Shown here: positions 27,160 to 35,002 of the stretch, piece after piece | Layout of the letters: each line of letters starts with the position of its first letter | How positions within the stretch are numbered: the stretch's first letter is position 1 | Assembly: GCF_000312305.1 (NCBI RefSeq) | Contig: NZ_HE999444.1 | Location: forward strand, 446,904 to 505,757 | Direction of reading: 5' to 3' | Source of the DNA: Prevotella conceptionensis 9403948 | Lineage (GTDB): Bacteria > Bacteroidota > Bacteroidia > Bacteroidales > Bacteroidaceae | DNA length: 58,854 nt | The notes under the pieces: generated by a model | Databases searched by the model: none | Told to the model about the DNA's origin: nothing | Seen by the model: the letters and a program-made list of their open reading frames with translations, nothing else | Position numbers and translations under genes: made by a program

Positions 27160-27513
27160 TTAATCCATTAAGATACTTGCAAGAATTCTAACCACGGGTT
27201 TCTCTATCCATTGCTTGCGGAAAGCGAAAATGAGCAGAAAGAGAGCCAAGTAGAAGGCGGCCACGATGCAGAAACTAGCTGCCATGCCCAATTTGGGTGC
27301 CATGGCGTAGGCCGCAGCGAACGAACCGAAGATGGCAATCATCAGTATCGAGGCCGTGAGGATGCCCAACAAGGTGGCAACGGTGATGAGGCGCACCACC
27401 TTTTCGATTACATCGAGCTTCACAAATTCCTTTTGAAGCCCGATGTAATCTTTGAGCACCTCCACGAGTTGCCCGATGGTTTGCACGTTGTTGTCTGTCG
27501 AGAACATGGCCAT
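27160..27513 (-). CDS. Holin-X-like (superfamily III) small membrane protein
   Basis: A 117-residue protein with an amphipathic N-terminus (QTIGQLVEVLKDYIGLQKEFVKLDVIEKV) and two transmembrane helices (about residues 45-68 and 75-97), which is the layout of the phage_holin_3_6/Actinobacterial Holin-X family. In non-phage settings like this one, between a YtxH protein and a coiled-coil protein, a structural envelope or stress role is more likely than lysis. The ATG at 27513 lies 1 nt after the YtxH stop. A second ATG two codons in is possible. Confidence 0.8.
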   Translation of the reverse strand: MAMFSTDNNVQTIGQLVEVLKDYIGLQKEFVKLDVIEKVVRLITVATLLGILTASILMIAIFGSFAAAYAMAPKLGMAASFCIVAAFYLALFLLIFAFRKQWIEKPVVRILASILMD

Positions 27514-27514
27514 G

Positions 27515-27736
27515 TTATTCAACAATCGACTCGGGAACGGCGTCCTTGATGTCGTCAACAAGGTCGTCAACCTGCTTGCGGCTCAACTTGAGGTTGTGTC
27601 TTTTGCAGAAGTCGTCAACGGCATCCGATATTTTGCCACGTGTTTCTTCGCCCTTTTCAGGAGCAACAAGCAGCCCTAGGGCTGCACCAGCGATGGCGCC
27701 GCCTAAGAATGCGCCAATGTAACCTAATGCTTTCAT
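27515..27736 (-). CDS. YtxH domain protein
   Basis: A 73-residue protein. A Gly/Ala-rich transmembrane helix (YIGAFLGGAIAGAALGLLVAP) is followed by the YtxH signature APEKGEETRGKISDAVDD and a charged helical tail. YtxH-like proteins are small stress-linked membrane proteins of unknown biochemical function. The chosen ATG starts at MKALGY; upstream codons in frame lie within the leader. It is the first gene of a tight three-gene minus-strand operon with its own consensus promoter. Confidence 0.85.
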   Translation of the reverse strand: MKALGYIGAFLGGAIAGAALGLLVAPEKGEETRGKISDAVDDFCKRHNLKLSRKQVDDLVDDIKDAVPESIVE

Positions 27737-27833
27737 ACCTTTTGCTTTTAATTGTTTATGTATGTGTATTAATAAAATAAGTATTGATCGCTTTTGTAAA
27801 GGCATACTAGCCTCATGGCATTCAATATAAAAG

Positions 27834-27864
27834 CAAATGTAGTAAAACTATGACAAAGCTCAAA
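27834..27864 (-). promoter_or_regulatory. Promoter of the YtxH operon
   Basis: Minus strand TTTG (27864-27861), a 19-bp spacer, then TACATTTG (27841-27834). Full match to TTTG-N19-21-TAnnTTTG. The leader is about 95 nt. Confidence 0.7.
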
Positions 27865-28010
27865 ATCTTTGCGTCATTATTTATGTTAAAAAGCGTGTAG
27901 AGTGCTCAATTAACAAACTTTATGCGAGCATATCTCGTGTTTTAGTTATATATTTTGTAATTTCGCCCATCATAAAGCGATTGTAAGTTTAATTCTAAAT
28001 AGGATAGAAG

Positions 28011-28490
28011 ATGAAGAAAAGTATGATTTTATGCGCCAGCTTGTGTGCTGCATTTATGTTGTCGAGCTGTGGATCGAGCAAGGAAAGTGCCTACAAGAGG
28101 GCTTACGAAAAGGCAAAGTCGCAAGAGCAGACGTCTGGTGAGAGCGCTGCGCCTGTTGTGACGCCCGTAGAGGAGTCGCCCGCAACACAGATAACCGTGG
28201 AAGAGAGTGTTGAAAATGCCTCAGTAAGGCAAGAGAACGTCACTGTTGTGAGCGGTTCCGGTCTGAATGATTACAGCGTTGTCGTTGGGTCTTTCTCATT
28301 GAAGACCAATGCCGAAGGGCTTTATAATAAGTTGAAGAGCGAAGGCCACGACGCACGTCTGGCATACAATGCCGACCGCAACATGTATCGCGTTGTTGCA
28401 GCCTCGTTCACATCGAAAGCCGATGCTGTAACTTCTAGAAATGAATTCCGTGCTACTTATCCCGACGCTTGGTTGCTATATAGAAAGTAA
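28011..28490 (+). CDS. SPOR domain lipoprotein
   Basis: A lipoprotein signal peptide ends in LSSCG (lipid Cys about residue 20). A low-complexity Ser/Glu/Val linker follows. The C-terminal SPOR domain (about residues 85-159) holds YSVVVGSFSLKTNAEGLYNKL and MYRVVAASFTSKADAVTSRNEF (key VVVGSF and VVAASF). SPOR domains bind denuded septal peptidoglycan, so a division or outer-membrane constriction role is likely. The next gene, ruvX, starts 6 nt after its stop, and ruvX overlaps def, so the three are probably co-transcribed. Confidence 0.88.
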   Translation: MKKSMILCASLCAAFMLSSCGSSKESAYKRAYEKAKSQEQTSGESAAPVVTPVEESPATQITVEESVENASVRQENVTVVSGSGLNDYSVVVGSFSLKTNAEGLYNKLKSEGHDARLAYNADRNMYRVVAASFTSKADAVTSRNEFRATYPDAWLLYRK

Positions 28491-28496
28491 ACCAAC

Positions 28497-28913
28497 GTGG
28501 CCAGGATATTATCCGTAGATTACGGACAGAAAAGAACAGGCATCGCTGTTACCGACCCGCTGCAAATTATCTGCAACGGGTTGGTAACAGTTTCTTCGTC
28601 TACATTGGTCGACTTCCTGCTCGACTACACCAAACGGGAGGAGGTGGAGCTGATTGTTGTGGGCGAACCAAAACAAACTAATGGGCAACCCAGCGAAAAC
28701 CTCGAACGCGTGAGGCAGTTCGTGGCGCGATGGAAGAAAGCGTGCCCCACAATACCCGTCGTATATTACGATGAAAGGTTTACGTCGGTGCTGGCTCATC
28801 GGGCCATGATCGACGGAGGCTTGAAGAAAAAAGCCCGACAAGATAAGGCGTTGGTCGACGAGATTAGCGCTACAATCATTCTACAAAGTTATCTAGAATC
28901 AAAAAGAAGATGA
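28497..28913 (+). CDS. ruvX: RuvX/YqgF family Holliday junction resolvase-like nuclease
   Basis: The 138-aa RNase-H-fold protein has the YqgF motifs in order: [12 protein letters not shown] (first catalytic Asp), [13 protein letters not shown] near residue 56, YDERFTSV near residue 86, and [15 protein letters not shown] with the last acidic residues. The family processes the 5' end of pre-16S rRNA and is also annotated as a putative Holliday junction resolvase. The start is a GTG. The stop overlaps the def start by four bases (ATGA). Confidence 0.92.
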   Translation: MARILSVDYGQKRTGIAVTDPLQIICNGLVTVSSSTLVDFLLDYTKREEVELIVVGEPKQTNGQPSENLERVRQFVARWKKACPTIPVVYYDERFTSVLAHRAMIDGGLKKKARQDKALVDEISATIILQSYLESKRR

Positions 28914-29473
28914 TATTACCAGTATATATATATGGACAACAGGTGCTGCGTAAGGTGGCACAAGACATTCCGTTGGACTATCCCAACTTGAAAGAACTAA
29001 TCCAAAGCATGTTCGAAACAATGGAAGCCAGCGACGGCATCGGGCTGGCCGCACCGCAAATTGGTTTAGACATCCGTTTGTTGGTGGTAGACCTTGACGT
29101 GTTAGCCGAGACTTATCCCGAATATAAGGGGTATAGAAAGGCGTTTATCAATCCCCATATCGTTGAGATTGACGAGCAATCGCCTACCGAGAGCTTAGAG
29201 GAAGGCTGCCTTTCGCTGCCAGGCATACACGAAAAGGTAACGAGACACACGCGCATCCGTATGCAATATGTTGACGAAGACTTAAAGCCGCACGACGAAT
29301 GGTTCGAAGGTTATCTCACTCGCGTGCTGCAACACGAGGTAGACCACCTTGACGGCATCCTCTTCACCGACCACCTTTCGCCTTTCCGCAAGCAGCTCAT
29401 TAAAAATAAATTGAAGGCACTGCTGCAAGGCAAATTCCGCTGCGGATACCGCACGAAGCAAGCAACGCGCTAA
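28910..29473 (+). CDS. def: Peptide deformylase
   Basis: All three deformylase motifs are present: GIGLAAPQ near residue 44, EGCLSLP near residue 105, and QHEVDHLDG near residue 149. The Cys of motif 2 and two His of motif 3 bind the catalytic metal. The enzyme removes the formyl group from nascent proteins. At 187 aa it is the usual length for Bacteroidota. It is coupled to ruvX and followed after about 150 nt by the TPR gene, an order common in this phylum. Confidence 0.96.
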   Translation: MILPVYIYGQQVLRKVAQDIPLDYPNLKELIQSMFETMEASDGIGLAAPQIGLDIRLLVVDLDVLAETYPEYKGYRKAFINPHIVEIDEQSPTESLEEGCLSLPGIHEKVTRHTRIRMQYVDEDLKPHDEWFEGYLTRVLQHEVDHLDGILFTDHLSPFRKQLIKNKLKALLQGKFRCGYRTKQATR

Positions 29474-29627
29474 GCACCTCTTCGTTAATCCGAGCGTGCA
29501 AAGCCAAACTTGTTTGTCCTTTGCAGGGAACGTTAAACCGTTTTCATCGCAATGAGAAAAAGCGAAACAGCCTTTGCGCCTTAACAGCGCCAACAGTATT
29601 ACATCAGAATTTATTGCCATAGGTTGC

Positions 29628-31610
29628 ATGAGAAGAAAGATTGCACTTGTTTTTTTCGCACTAGTCGCGTTCATTGCCCGTGCGCAGTTCAACGTAGATA
29701 GGCTGATGACTAGTGGACAGATAGCCCTCCATTACGAGGACTACGTGCTTTCCATGCAATATTTCAACCAGATAATCTCACTTCGGCCTTACCTTTACCA
29801 GCCGTGGCAATACCGCGCCATCGCCAAATTCTATCTGGACGACTACGTGGGAGCCGAAGAGGATGCCGGCGAGGCCATCAGTCTGAACCCCTACATCGAG
29901 GACATTTACGACCTTCGAGCCATCTCGCGCATCAGGCAAAGCAAGTATCAAGAGGCAATAACCGATTACAACCGCGCCATCAAGCTCAATCCGAGCAACC
30001 GAAACTATTGGTACAATCGCGCTGCCTGCCGCATGAACGACAAGGATTATGCAGGTGCGCACCACGATATTGACACGATTGTGTCGCGTTGGGCCGACTA
30101 TGCCAATGCCTATACCCTAAACGCGGAGGTGTATTTGCACGAAAAAGACACGCTGAAAGCGGCCGAATGGCTGGACAAAGGCTTGAAACTAGACCCATAC
30201 GACGCCAATGTATGGACCATGAGAGCCTACATCAGTCTGTCGCGAAAGCAATGGCGCGAGGCTGATGAGTTCTTGGGAAAGGCCATTCACCTGAAATCCA
30301 AGAACGTGGACAACTATCTTAACCGCGCCATTGCTCGCGTTAACCTAAATAATTTGCGTGGAGCAATGGCCGATTACGACCTTGCACTGGAACTGGACCC
30401 CAACAATTTTCTTGGACATTACAACCGCGGACTACTTCGTTTGCAGCTGGGCGACGATAATAGGGCCATCGCCGACTTCGATTTCATCATCAAGATGGAA
30501 CCAAACAACTTCATGGCCGTGTTCAATCGTGGCATACTTCACGAGAAAACGGGTAACATACGCGCCGCCATCGACGACTATTCTAGGGTCATCAAGCAGT
30601 TTCCCAACTTTTGGGTGGGGCTTTCTTATCGTGCCCGTTGCTATCGCCGACTAGGCATGGTGGCCAAGGCCGAACTCGACGAGTTTAAGATTTTCAAAGC
30701 GCAGATGGACAAACGCTTGGGCGTTCAGGCGCGTTGGACGCGTGCCAAGCTGAAAGAGGTGCGCAAGCGTAGCGAGATAAACATGGACAAGTACAACCAA
30801 ATGGTGGTGAGCGACGAGAACGAAGTGGCCCACGAATACGAAAGTCGCTACCGCGGACGCGTGCAAGACAACGCCACCAGCACATCGCTCATGCCCATGT
30901 TCCACCTTTCGCTCGTGCCATACGCCAACGGAATACGTTCTTATCAGGCTTTCGACCGCGACGTAGAACAGTTTAATCGCGTGGCAAAACTTGGCCGTCC
31001 CTTATACGTTGCTTGTGGAAATGAACAGTTAGACGAACGCCACTCGAAAGATTTCTTTGTCCTTGCCGAGTCGTTGACGCAGAGAATAGGTGCCAATGCC
31101 AACAATGCTGAATTGCGTGCCTTGCTCTTACAGCGTGCGGTGACCTACGGAACACTGCAAAATTTCGATGCAGCGATAGCCGACCTCACAACGTTGCTCT
31201 CGCTCGATAGCACCTCCGTCCTGGCCTATTGGCATCGGGCCGTGTGCCAAACGGCCATGAGCGGTTTCAAGGCATCCAATGGAGCGGATGCTAAATTGTT
31301 GGAAGCAGGCGCATTGTCCGACTTGAACCGAGCCATAACCCTACAACCTCAAAGTGCTTACCTATATTATTGTAGGGCGAACTTGTACTACAACCAAGGC
31401 AACAACGACAAAGCCATTGCAGATTATACGACAGCCATCAAACTAGACAGTCGGTTTGCCGAGGCCTATTTCAATCGCGGACTGGCCCATGTTGCCCGTG
31501 GCGAACGCCCGCAAGGCGTTAAAGACCTTAGCAAGGCAGGCGAACTAGGCCTTTATTCGGCCTACAACATCATCAAGAAAAACAGTGCCACGACTGCAAA
31601 GAAGAAGTAA
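29628..31610 (+). CDS. Secreted tetratricopeptide-repeat protein
   Basis: A signal peptide (MRRKIALVFFALVAFIARAQ) begins at the chosen ATG. An earlier in-frame ATG at 29574 would bury it. Seven to nine TPRs fill residues about 30-360 (YQEAITDYNRAIKLNPSN, MADYDLALELDPNN, IADFDFIIKMEPNN) and two or three more lie near the C-terminus (AIADYTTAIKLDSRFAEAYFNRG). Between them, residues about 370-480 form a charged, non-TPR segment. The total is 660 aa. TPR proteins scaffold complexes, here in the periplasm. Specific partners are unknown. A region with paired hairpins follows. Confidence 0.88.
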   Translation: MRRKIALVFFALVAFIARAQFNVDRLMTSGQIALHYEDYVLSMQYFNQIISLRPYLYQPWQYRAIAKFYLDDYVGAEEDAGEAISLNPYIEDIYDLRAISRIRQSKYQEAITDYNRAIKLNPSNRNYWYNRAACRMNDKDYAGAHHDIDTIVSRWADYANAYTLNAEVYLHEKDTLKAAEWLDKGLKLDPYDANVWTMRAYISLSRKQWREADEFLGKAIHLKSKNVDNYLNRAIARVNLNNLRGAMADYDLALELDPNNFLGHYNRGLLRLQLGDDNRAIADFDFIIKMEPNNFMAVFNRGILHEKTGNIRAAIDDYSRVIKQFPNFWVGLSYRARCYRRLGMVAKAELDEFKIFKAQMDKRLGVQARWTRAKLKEVRKRSEINMDKYNQMVVSDENEVAHEYESRYRGRVQDNATSTSLMPMFHLSLVPYANGIRSYQAFDRDVEQFNRVAKLGRPLYVACGNEQLDERHSKDFFVLAESLTQRIGANANNAELRALLLQRAVTYGTLQNFDAAIADLTTLLSLDSTSVLAYWHRAVCQTAMSGFKASNGADAKLLEAGALSDLNRAITLQPQSAYLYYCRANLYYNQGNNDKAIADYTTAIKLDSRFAEAYFNRGLAHVARGERPQGVKDLSKAGELGLYSAYNIIKKNSATTAKKK

Positions 31611-31683
31611 AGCTTGGCGCGTATAACGTTTTTTACCACAGCATTGTTGGCCAAACCATATACTACAAACCCTTTTGCGCAGG

Positions 31684-31740
31684 TGCTACAAGCGGCTTGT
31701 AGTGGAGCTACCAGTGGCTTGTAGTTGCGGTACAAGCAAC
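31684..31740 (+). terminator. Paired hairpins from a repeated GCTTGTA/TACAAGC heptamer
   Basis: CTACAAGC (31686-31693) faces GCTTGTAG (31695-31702), and a second GCTTGTA (31717-31723) faces TACAAGC (31731-31737). An overlapping GTTGC/GCAAC stem is also possible. CTTTGTATTGTTTTT follows. It sits between convergent genes and probably ends the TPR transcript. Confidence 0.5.
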
Positions 31741-31789
31741 TTTGTATTGTTTTTAAGCAACGTTAATGACTCCTTAACTGTTGGCTATT

Positions 31790-32182
31790 TCACTTCGTTT
31801 GTTCAAGCACATCAGCAAATGTTTTGGGTAGAATGATGTTTGTCATCGAAATGGCGTTTTGAAACAGTGGGGCAATCTCCCCATCTGTAAAGCCTGCAAT
31901 GCCACACCCAATCCTTGTAACTAAGAATGTGTATTCGGGATGTTTGCTTGCAAAGCTGATGAACTTGTCTACAAACGGGCGTATTGTTTCTACTCCGCCT
32001 TCCATTGTCGGGATGGCGTAGGATTGGCCTTGCAGTCCGTCTCCTTTTCCCCATACCGCACCAAACTTGTTGAGTGCCATGCGTGCGGCACCTCCGCCGT
32101 GATAACCTTGAATGTTGCTGCCAAACACAAATATCTCGTTTGGGGCGAGTGTTGTTATTTGCTCTTCCGTGAATCGTTTCAT
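31790..32182 (-). CDS. Macro-domain-like conserved protein
   Basis: A 130-residue protein with FVFGSNIQGYHGGGAARMAL near residue 17, GLQGQSYAIPT near residue 50, and FLVTRIGCGIAGFTDGEIAPLF near residue 88. This set is typical of a small family related to macro domains (the ADP-ribose-binding fold), seen in bacteria and phages. The glycine-rich GYHGGGAA loop would correspond to the nucleotide-binding loop. Binding of ADP-ribose or a nucleotide is inferred, not shown. I chose the ATG at 32182, preceded by AAAGGGGGAAACAAG, a strong purine-rich ribosome site unusual for this genome. It stands alone. Confidence 0.72.
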   Translation of the reverse strand: MKRFTEEQITTLAPNEIFVFGSNIQGYHGGGAARMALNKFGAVWGKGDGLQGQSYAIPTMEGGVETIRPFVDKFISFASKHPEYTFLVTRIGCGIAGFTDGEIAPLFQNAISMTNIILPKTFADVLEQTK

Positions 32183-32344
32183 CTTGTTTCCCCCTTTCTT
32201 GTAGGTTTGATGCCTATGACGTGCTGTCGGTTCATTATTTACTGGCAAAGTTACGCCTATTTCGTTTACGATGCAATAGCAGAAAGGCTTTTATTGACAA
32301 CGAAGTCGTCCTAGCTTTTAGTCTTTCTACAAATTGAGAGAAAC

Positions 32345-32530
32345 CTATGGTTTTGTGCAGCAAAACCAAGATAAACGCCCCGCCCATGTACGAAGTGCCA
32401 GCCAAGGGTACCATGAAATCTGAAATTCCGCCCTATTCGTCTGCGGCAAAACATGGCCATGCCTCAAAAAAAAGGTAGCCTGGCGGAAGTTTTCAATACA
32501 TTCTTTACAAGTTGAAAGCATCTTTCCAGT
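32345..32530. repeat. Diverged 170-bp repeat, copy near element C
   Basis: Landmarks AGATAAACGCC, TGTACGAAGTG, GGCAAAACATGG and CTGGCGGAAGTTTTCAATAC recur in order, with many changes, at 43.11-43.29 kb (AGATAAACACC, TGTACGCGGAGTG, GGCAAAATGTGG, CTGGCGTAGGTCATTCAATGC). Both copies lie on the same side of a large element. Confidence 0.55.
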
Positions 32531-32627
32531 GGCACATAATGAGGAAAAAGTAAAGCGCACTTCTTTATGTTTCTTATGTTTTTATGTCAAAATGGACGTA
32601 TTTAGGTCACAATACGCAAAGATGAAT

Positions 32628-32716
32628 GTTTTCGCTAAGCCAAATGAACAATGTCGAGCTTGCTCAAACATTGTCATGGCAAGAAAACGCACTTTTCGAG
32701 TAACGGGAAAAGAACG
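32628..32716 (+). repeat. 89-bp hairpin repeat, single copy
   Basis: Begins GTTTTCGCTAAGCCAAATGA and ends GGGAAAAGAACG. The central stem reads ACAATGT with ACATTGT, an A-T version of the C-G/G-C stem in other copies. See the tandem copies at 34.6 and 44.5 kb. Confidence 0.82.
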
Positions 32717-32717
32717 A

Positions 32718-32790
32718 TTAACCCGCTCACTTATCCACTCGTCAACTTGTCCACTCGCCAACTTGTCCACTCGTCAACTTACCAAATATT
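32718..32790. repeat. Short 16-bp array flanking copy C
   Basis: Units such as CACTCGTCAACTTGTC and CACTCGCCAACTTGTC repeat about four times. They are diverged from the TCTACTCGTTCTCTTG form beside copy B. Confidence 0.75.
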
Positions 32791-32799
32791 GTCAGCTTT

Positions 32800-33425
32800 T
32801 CAGTAAGAAATTTAACACTATGAGTACCCTTTTTATCCACCAACTGCTCACCTTACCGCAAAAAATCGATTCTCGCGAAGGTTTGTTTCGATGCCAAACA
32901 GGGTAAGATTGTGCATGCGGCAAAATGAATTTTTATTTAAAGAAAACGTCCTTTGCACCATTTTCGGGGCTGTTTGGTGCAAAATTAGTGCGTTTTGCCG
33001 CTAAATGCAGTGCGTTTTGATGCTAAATGCAGTGCGTTTTGGTGCTAAATGCAGTGCGTTTTGGTGCTAAACGCAAGGCAAAATGGTGCTAAATGCAGTG
33101 AGATTTGCCGCAAAATGCAAGACAAAAAGTATAAACATTCATAGCAATTGTATAAACAAAACCTTTTAGAACCACTAAAAACATAGTTCGAAAAGGCAAA
33201 ATGGCCATGAAAAAGTGGGGTTTTAGGGGCTAAAAGTGGGTAATCGGGCTTCAAAAATCATGAGTTGGCAACCAAATTAGAAAGGCAAAATGGTGCAAAA
33301 TGCAGGTTCTAGGCTTAAAAATAGACAACCCCCAAGGCACGGAAGGGTAGAAATAGTGGATTTTTACCGACTTTATAACCAATATTTTTGCTAGAACGGA
33401 GCGAAAATTAGAGTGGTATTGTAAA
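32800..33425. repeat. Large dispersed non-coding element, copy C (reverse orientation)
   Basis: Same landmarks as copy B, from TTTAACACTATGAGTACCC and AATCGATTCTCGCGAAGG to CGCTAGAACGGAGCGAAAA. It lies between divergent genes (macro-like protein and DUF1573). Confidence 0.85.
32968..33120. repeat. 22-bp tandem array inside element copy C
   Basis: About six to seven units close to GTTTTGGTGCTAAATGCAGTGC, with edge units degraded to AAAATGGTGCTAAATGCAGTGA. Confidence 0.85.
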
Positions 33426-33443
33426 ATAAAAGATAACAATTTA

Positions 33444-33605
33444 AGTTTTAGAGTTGATGAACTTTTGAGTTGATGAGGTTGTAAGTTGATGGTCTTTTGG
33501 GTTGGTGAGCTTTTGGGTTGATGAATTTGTGAGTTGAAGAACTTGTGAGTTTGCAAGTTAATTAGTTGGTGAGCTGGCCAGTTGAAGTCTTCTGGAGTTG
33601 TTGGG
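33444..33605. repeat. 8-bp array flanking copy C
   Basis: Units such as GAGTTGATGAACTTTTGAGTTGATGAG and GGTGAGCTTTTGGGTTGATGAA continue for about 160 bp with an 8-bp beat. Confidence 0.75.
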
Positions 33606-33818
33606 TCTTAGTTAGTTTATATGGCCGTGAGTTGACTTGTGCTACACGTTTCTCCATTTGGAGAAAGATTAAACGTCAAAACAACTTCGGCATGTAACTA
33701 ACTGTCTTCTAAAAACTATTGCCAGAACGGATGGTGGATAGATGTGCGCGAAATGTGTTTGTAGCGAATGTGTTTTTACCATTCATCATCGTTTTACACA
33801 TGATTATATAATAAGAGC
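33606..33818. other. Intergenic stretch between repeats
   Basis: About 210 bases with no recognisable gene. A short open frame runs through the following repeat and is not considered coding. Confidence 0.35.
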
Positions 33819-33906
33819 GTTTTCGCTAAGCCAAATGAACGATGTCGAGCTTGCCAGAACATTGTCATGGCGAGAAAACGCACTTTTCGAGGAACGAGAA
33901 AAGAAG
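33819..33906 (+). repeat. 88-bp hairpin repeat, single copy
   Basis: Begins GTTTTCGCTAAGCC. Its central stem is ACGATGT with ACATTGT, giving one G-T pair at the position that is C-G-compensated in other copies. Confidence 0.82.
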
Positions 33907-34049
33907 GGGTGCTTGTTGGTGAAGAAACTCCCTGTTTAAACACTGCAAATCCCTTGGATAAGTGCTGTTACAAGGGCAAAAGAGTTGCCAATGCTCTTGG
34001 ATTTTACTGCTTACAAATCGCGTGGTTGGACATTATTCTTAGCGTAAAA

Positions 34050-34081
34050 TTTGTTTTTCTCCGCATATAGCGTTAACTTTG
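34050..34081 (+). promoter_or_regulatory. Promoter of the DUF1573 gene
   Basis: TTTG (34050-34053), a 20-bp spacer and TAACTTTG (34074-34081) followed by CA: a full consensus match. A second -7-like box, TACTTTTG (34162-34169), lies closer to the gene and could give a 26-nt leader. Confidence 0.65.
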
Positions 34082-34201
34082 CAAAGTCGTTAGGAAGAAA
34101 ACGCCATCTAATTTTGCCAGTTTGGTTGTGCCTTGTGTACGACAAGGGCAGGGTAGGGCGGTACTTTTGCGCGACGCTCATTATTATTAAAAGATAAGGA
34201 T

Positions 34202-34591
34202 ATGAAGAAATTGGTATTGCTTTCAATGATGCTTTTTGCATTTGTTGGATTTGCTGTGGCACAGCAACAGGCAGAAATTAAATTTGATAAGATTACCCAT
34301 AACTTTGGTACTTTCAGTGAAAAGAACCCTGTTCAGGAATGCACCTTCACCTTTACCAATGTAGGAAAGACCCCCCTTGTCATCAACGAGGCCACGGCTA
34401 GCTGTGGCTGCACTGTCCCCTCGTACCCCAAAACGCCCATTAAACCAGGTGAAAAGGGCGAAGTGAAAGTTGTTTATAATGGCAAGAACATGTTTCCTGG
34501 CCACTTTAAGAAAACCATCACTATCCGTACCAACGGTGTTACTGAAATGACACGCATCTATGTGGAGGGTGTTATGGAAGAGGCGAAGTAG
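34202..34591 (+). CDS. DUF1573 secreted protein
   Basis: A signal peptide (MKKLVLLSMMLFAFVGFAVAQ) precedes one DUF1573 domain covering the rest of the 129-aa protein. The family pattern is plain: FDKITHNFGTFSE, FTFTNVGKTPLVI, ASCGCTVPSYPKTPIKPGEKG and FKKTITIRTNG. The fold is an immunoglobulin-like ASPM/SPD-2/Hydin sandwich. The CGC pair is conserved but unexplained. Such proteins are abundant and exported in Bacteroidota, with unknown function. The gene is monocistronic and is followed by three tandem hairpin repeats. Confidence 0.9.
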   Translation: MKKLVLLSMMLFAFVGFAVAQQQAEIKFDKITHNFGTFSEKNPVQECTFTFTNVGKTPLVINEATASCGCTVPSYPKTPIKPGEKGEVKVVYNGKNMFPGHFKKTITIRTNGVTEMTRIYVEGVMEEAK

Positions 34592-34608
34592 CTAAACGGC
34601 AGACGAAC

Positions 34609-34874
34609 GTTTTCGTTAAGCCAAGTGAACGATGTCGAGCTTGCTCGAACATCGTCATGGCGAGAAAACGCACTTTTCGAGGAACGAGAAAAGAACGTTT
34701 TTCGTTAAGCCAAATGAATGATGTCGAGCTTGCTCGTAAATTGTCATGGCGAGAAAACGCACTTTTCAAGGAACGAAAAAAGAACGGTTTTCGTTAAGCC
34801 AAATGAACGATGTCGAGCTTGTTCGTACATTGTCATGGTGAGAAAACGTACTTTTCAAGGAACGAAAAAGAACG
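34609..34874 (+). repeat. Three tandem 89-bp hairpin repeats
   Basis: TCGTTAAG recurs at 34613, 34702 and 34791, an exact 89-bp period. In the first copy CGTTTTC (34608-34614) pairs with GAAAACG (34664-34670), GCCA (34620-34623) with TGGC (34658-34661), and ACGATGTCGAGC (34629-34640) with GCTCG-A-ACATCGT (34643-34655). A second small hairpin, CTTTTC with GAAAAG, follows. The unit can fold into one long imperfect stem. Open frames across it are by-products. Confidence 0.9.
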
Positions 34875-34951
34875 AAATTGACTGGCTATAAAACGCTACA
34901 CGAACAAAGATTGTTCTGTAAGCGAATTTTATAGGATTAGCCCTAAATTAT

Positions 34952-34986
34952 AAGGTGTTTAAAGCGTGGCTTTAAGCACCTTTTTT
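34952..34986 (+). terminator. Intrinsic terminator ending directly at the next promoter
   Basis: AAGGTGTTTAAAG (34952-34964) pairs with CTTTAAGCACCTT (34970-34982), 13 bp with one G-T pair, loop CGTGG. A run of six T (34981-34986) overlaps the base of the stem. The -7 box of the next gene starts 2 nt later. Confidence 0.85.
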
Positions 34987-34987
34987 G

Positions 34988-34995
34988 TAACTTTG
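34988..34995 (+). promoter_or_regulatory. -7 box of the DHH gene, implying a leaderless mRNA
   Basis: TAACTTTG followed by CA is a strong -7 box. Transcription would start about 35000-35003, at or within 3 nt of the ATG at 35003. No -33 TTTG was seen; the terminator stem occupies that place. Confidence 0.6.
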
Positions 34996-35002
34996 CACCA
35001 TT

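Noticed and set aside
27160..27736. Prophage lysis module (holin-like gene)
   Set aside because: No endolysin, structural or integrase genes are nearby. The YtxH context is chromosomal and common in this phylum.
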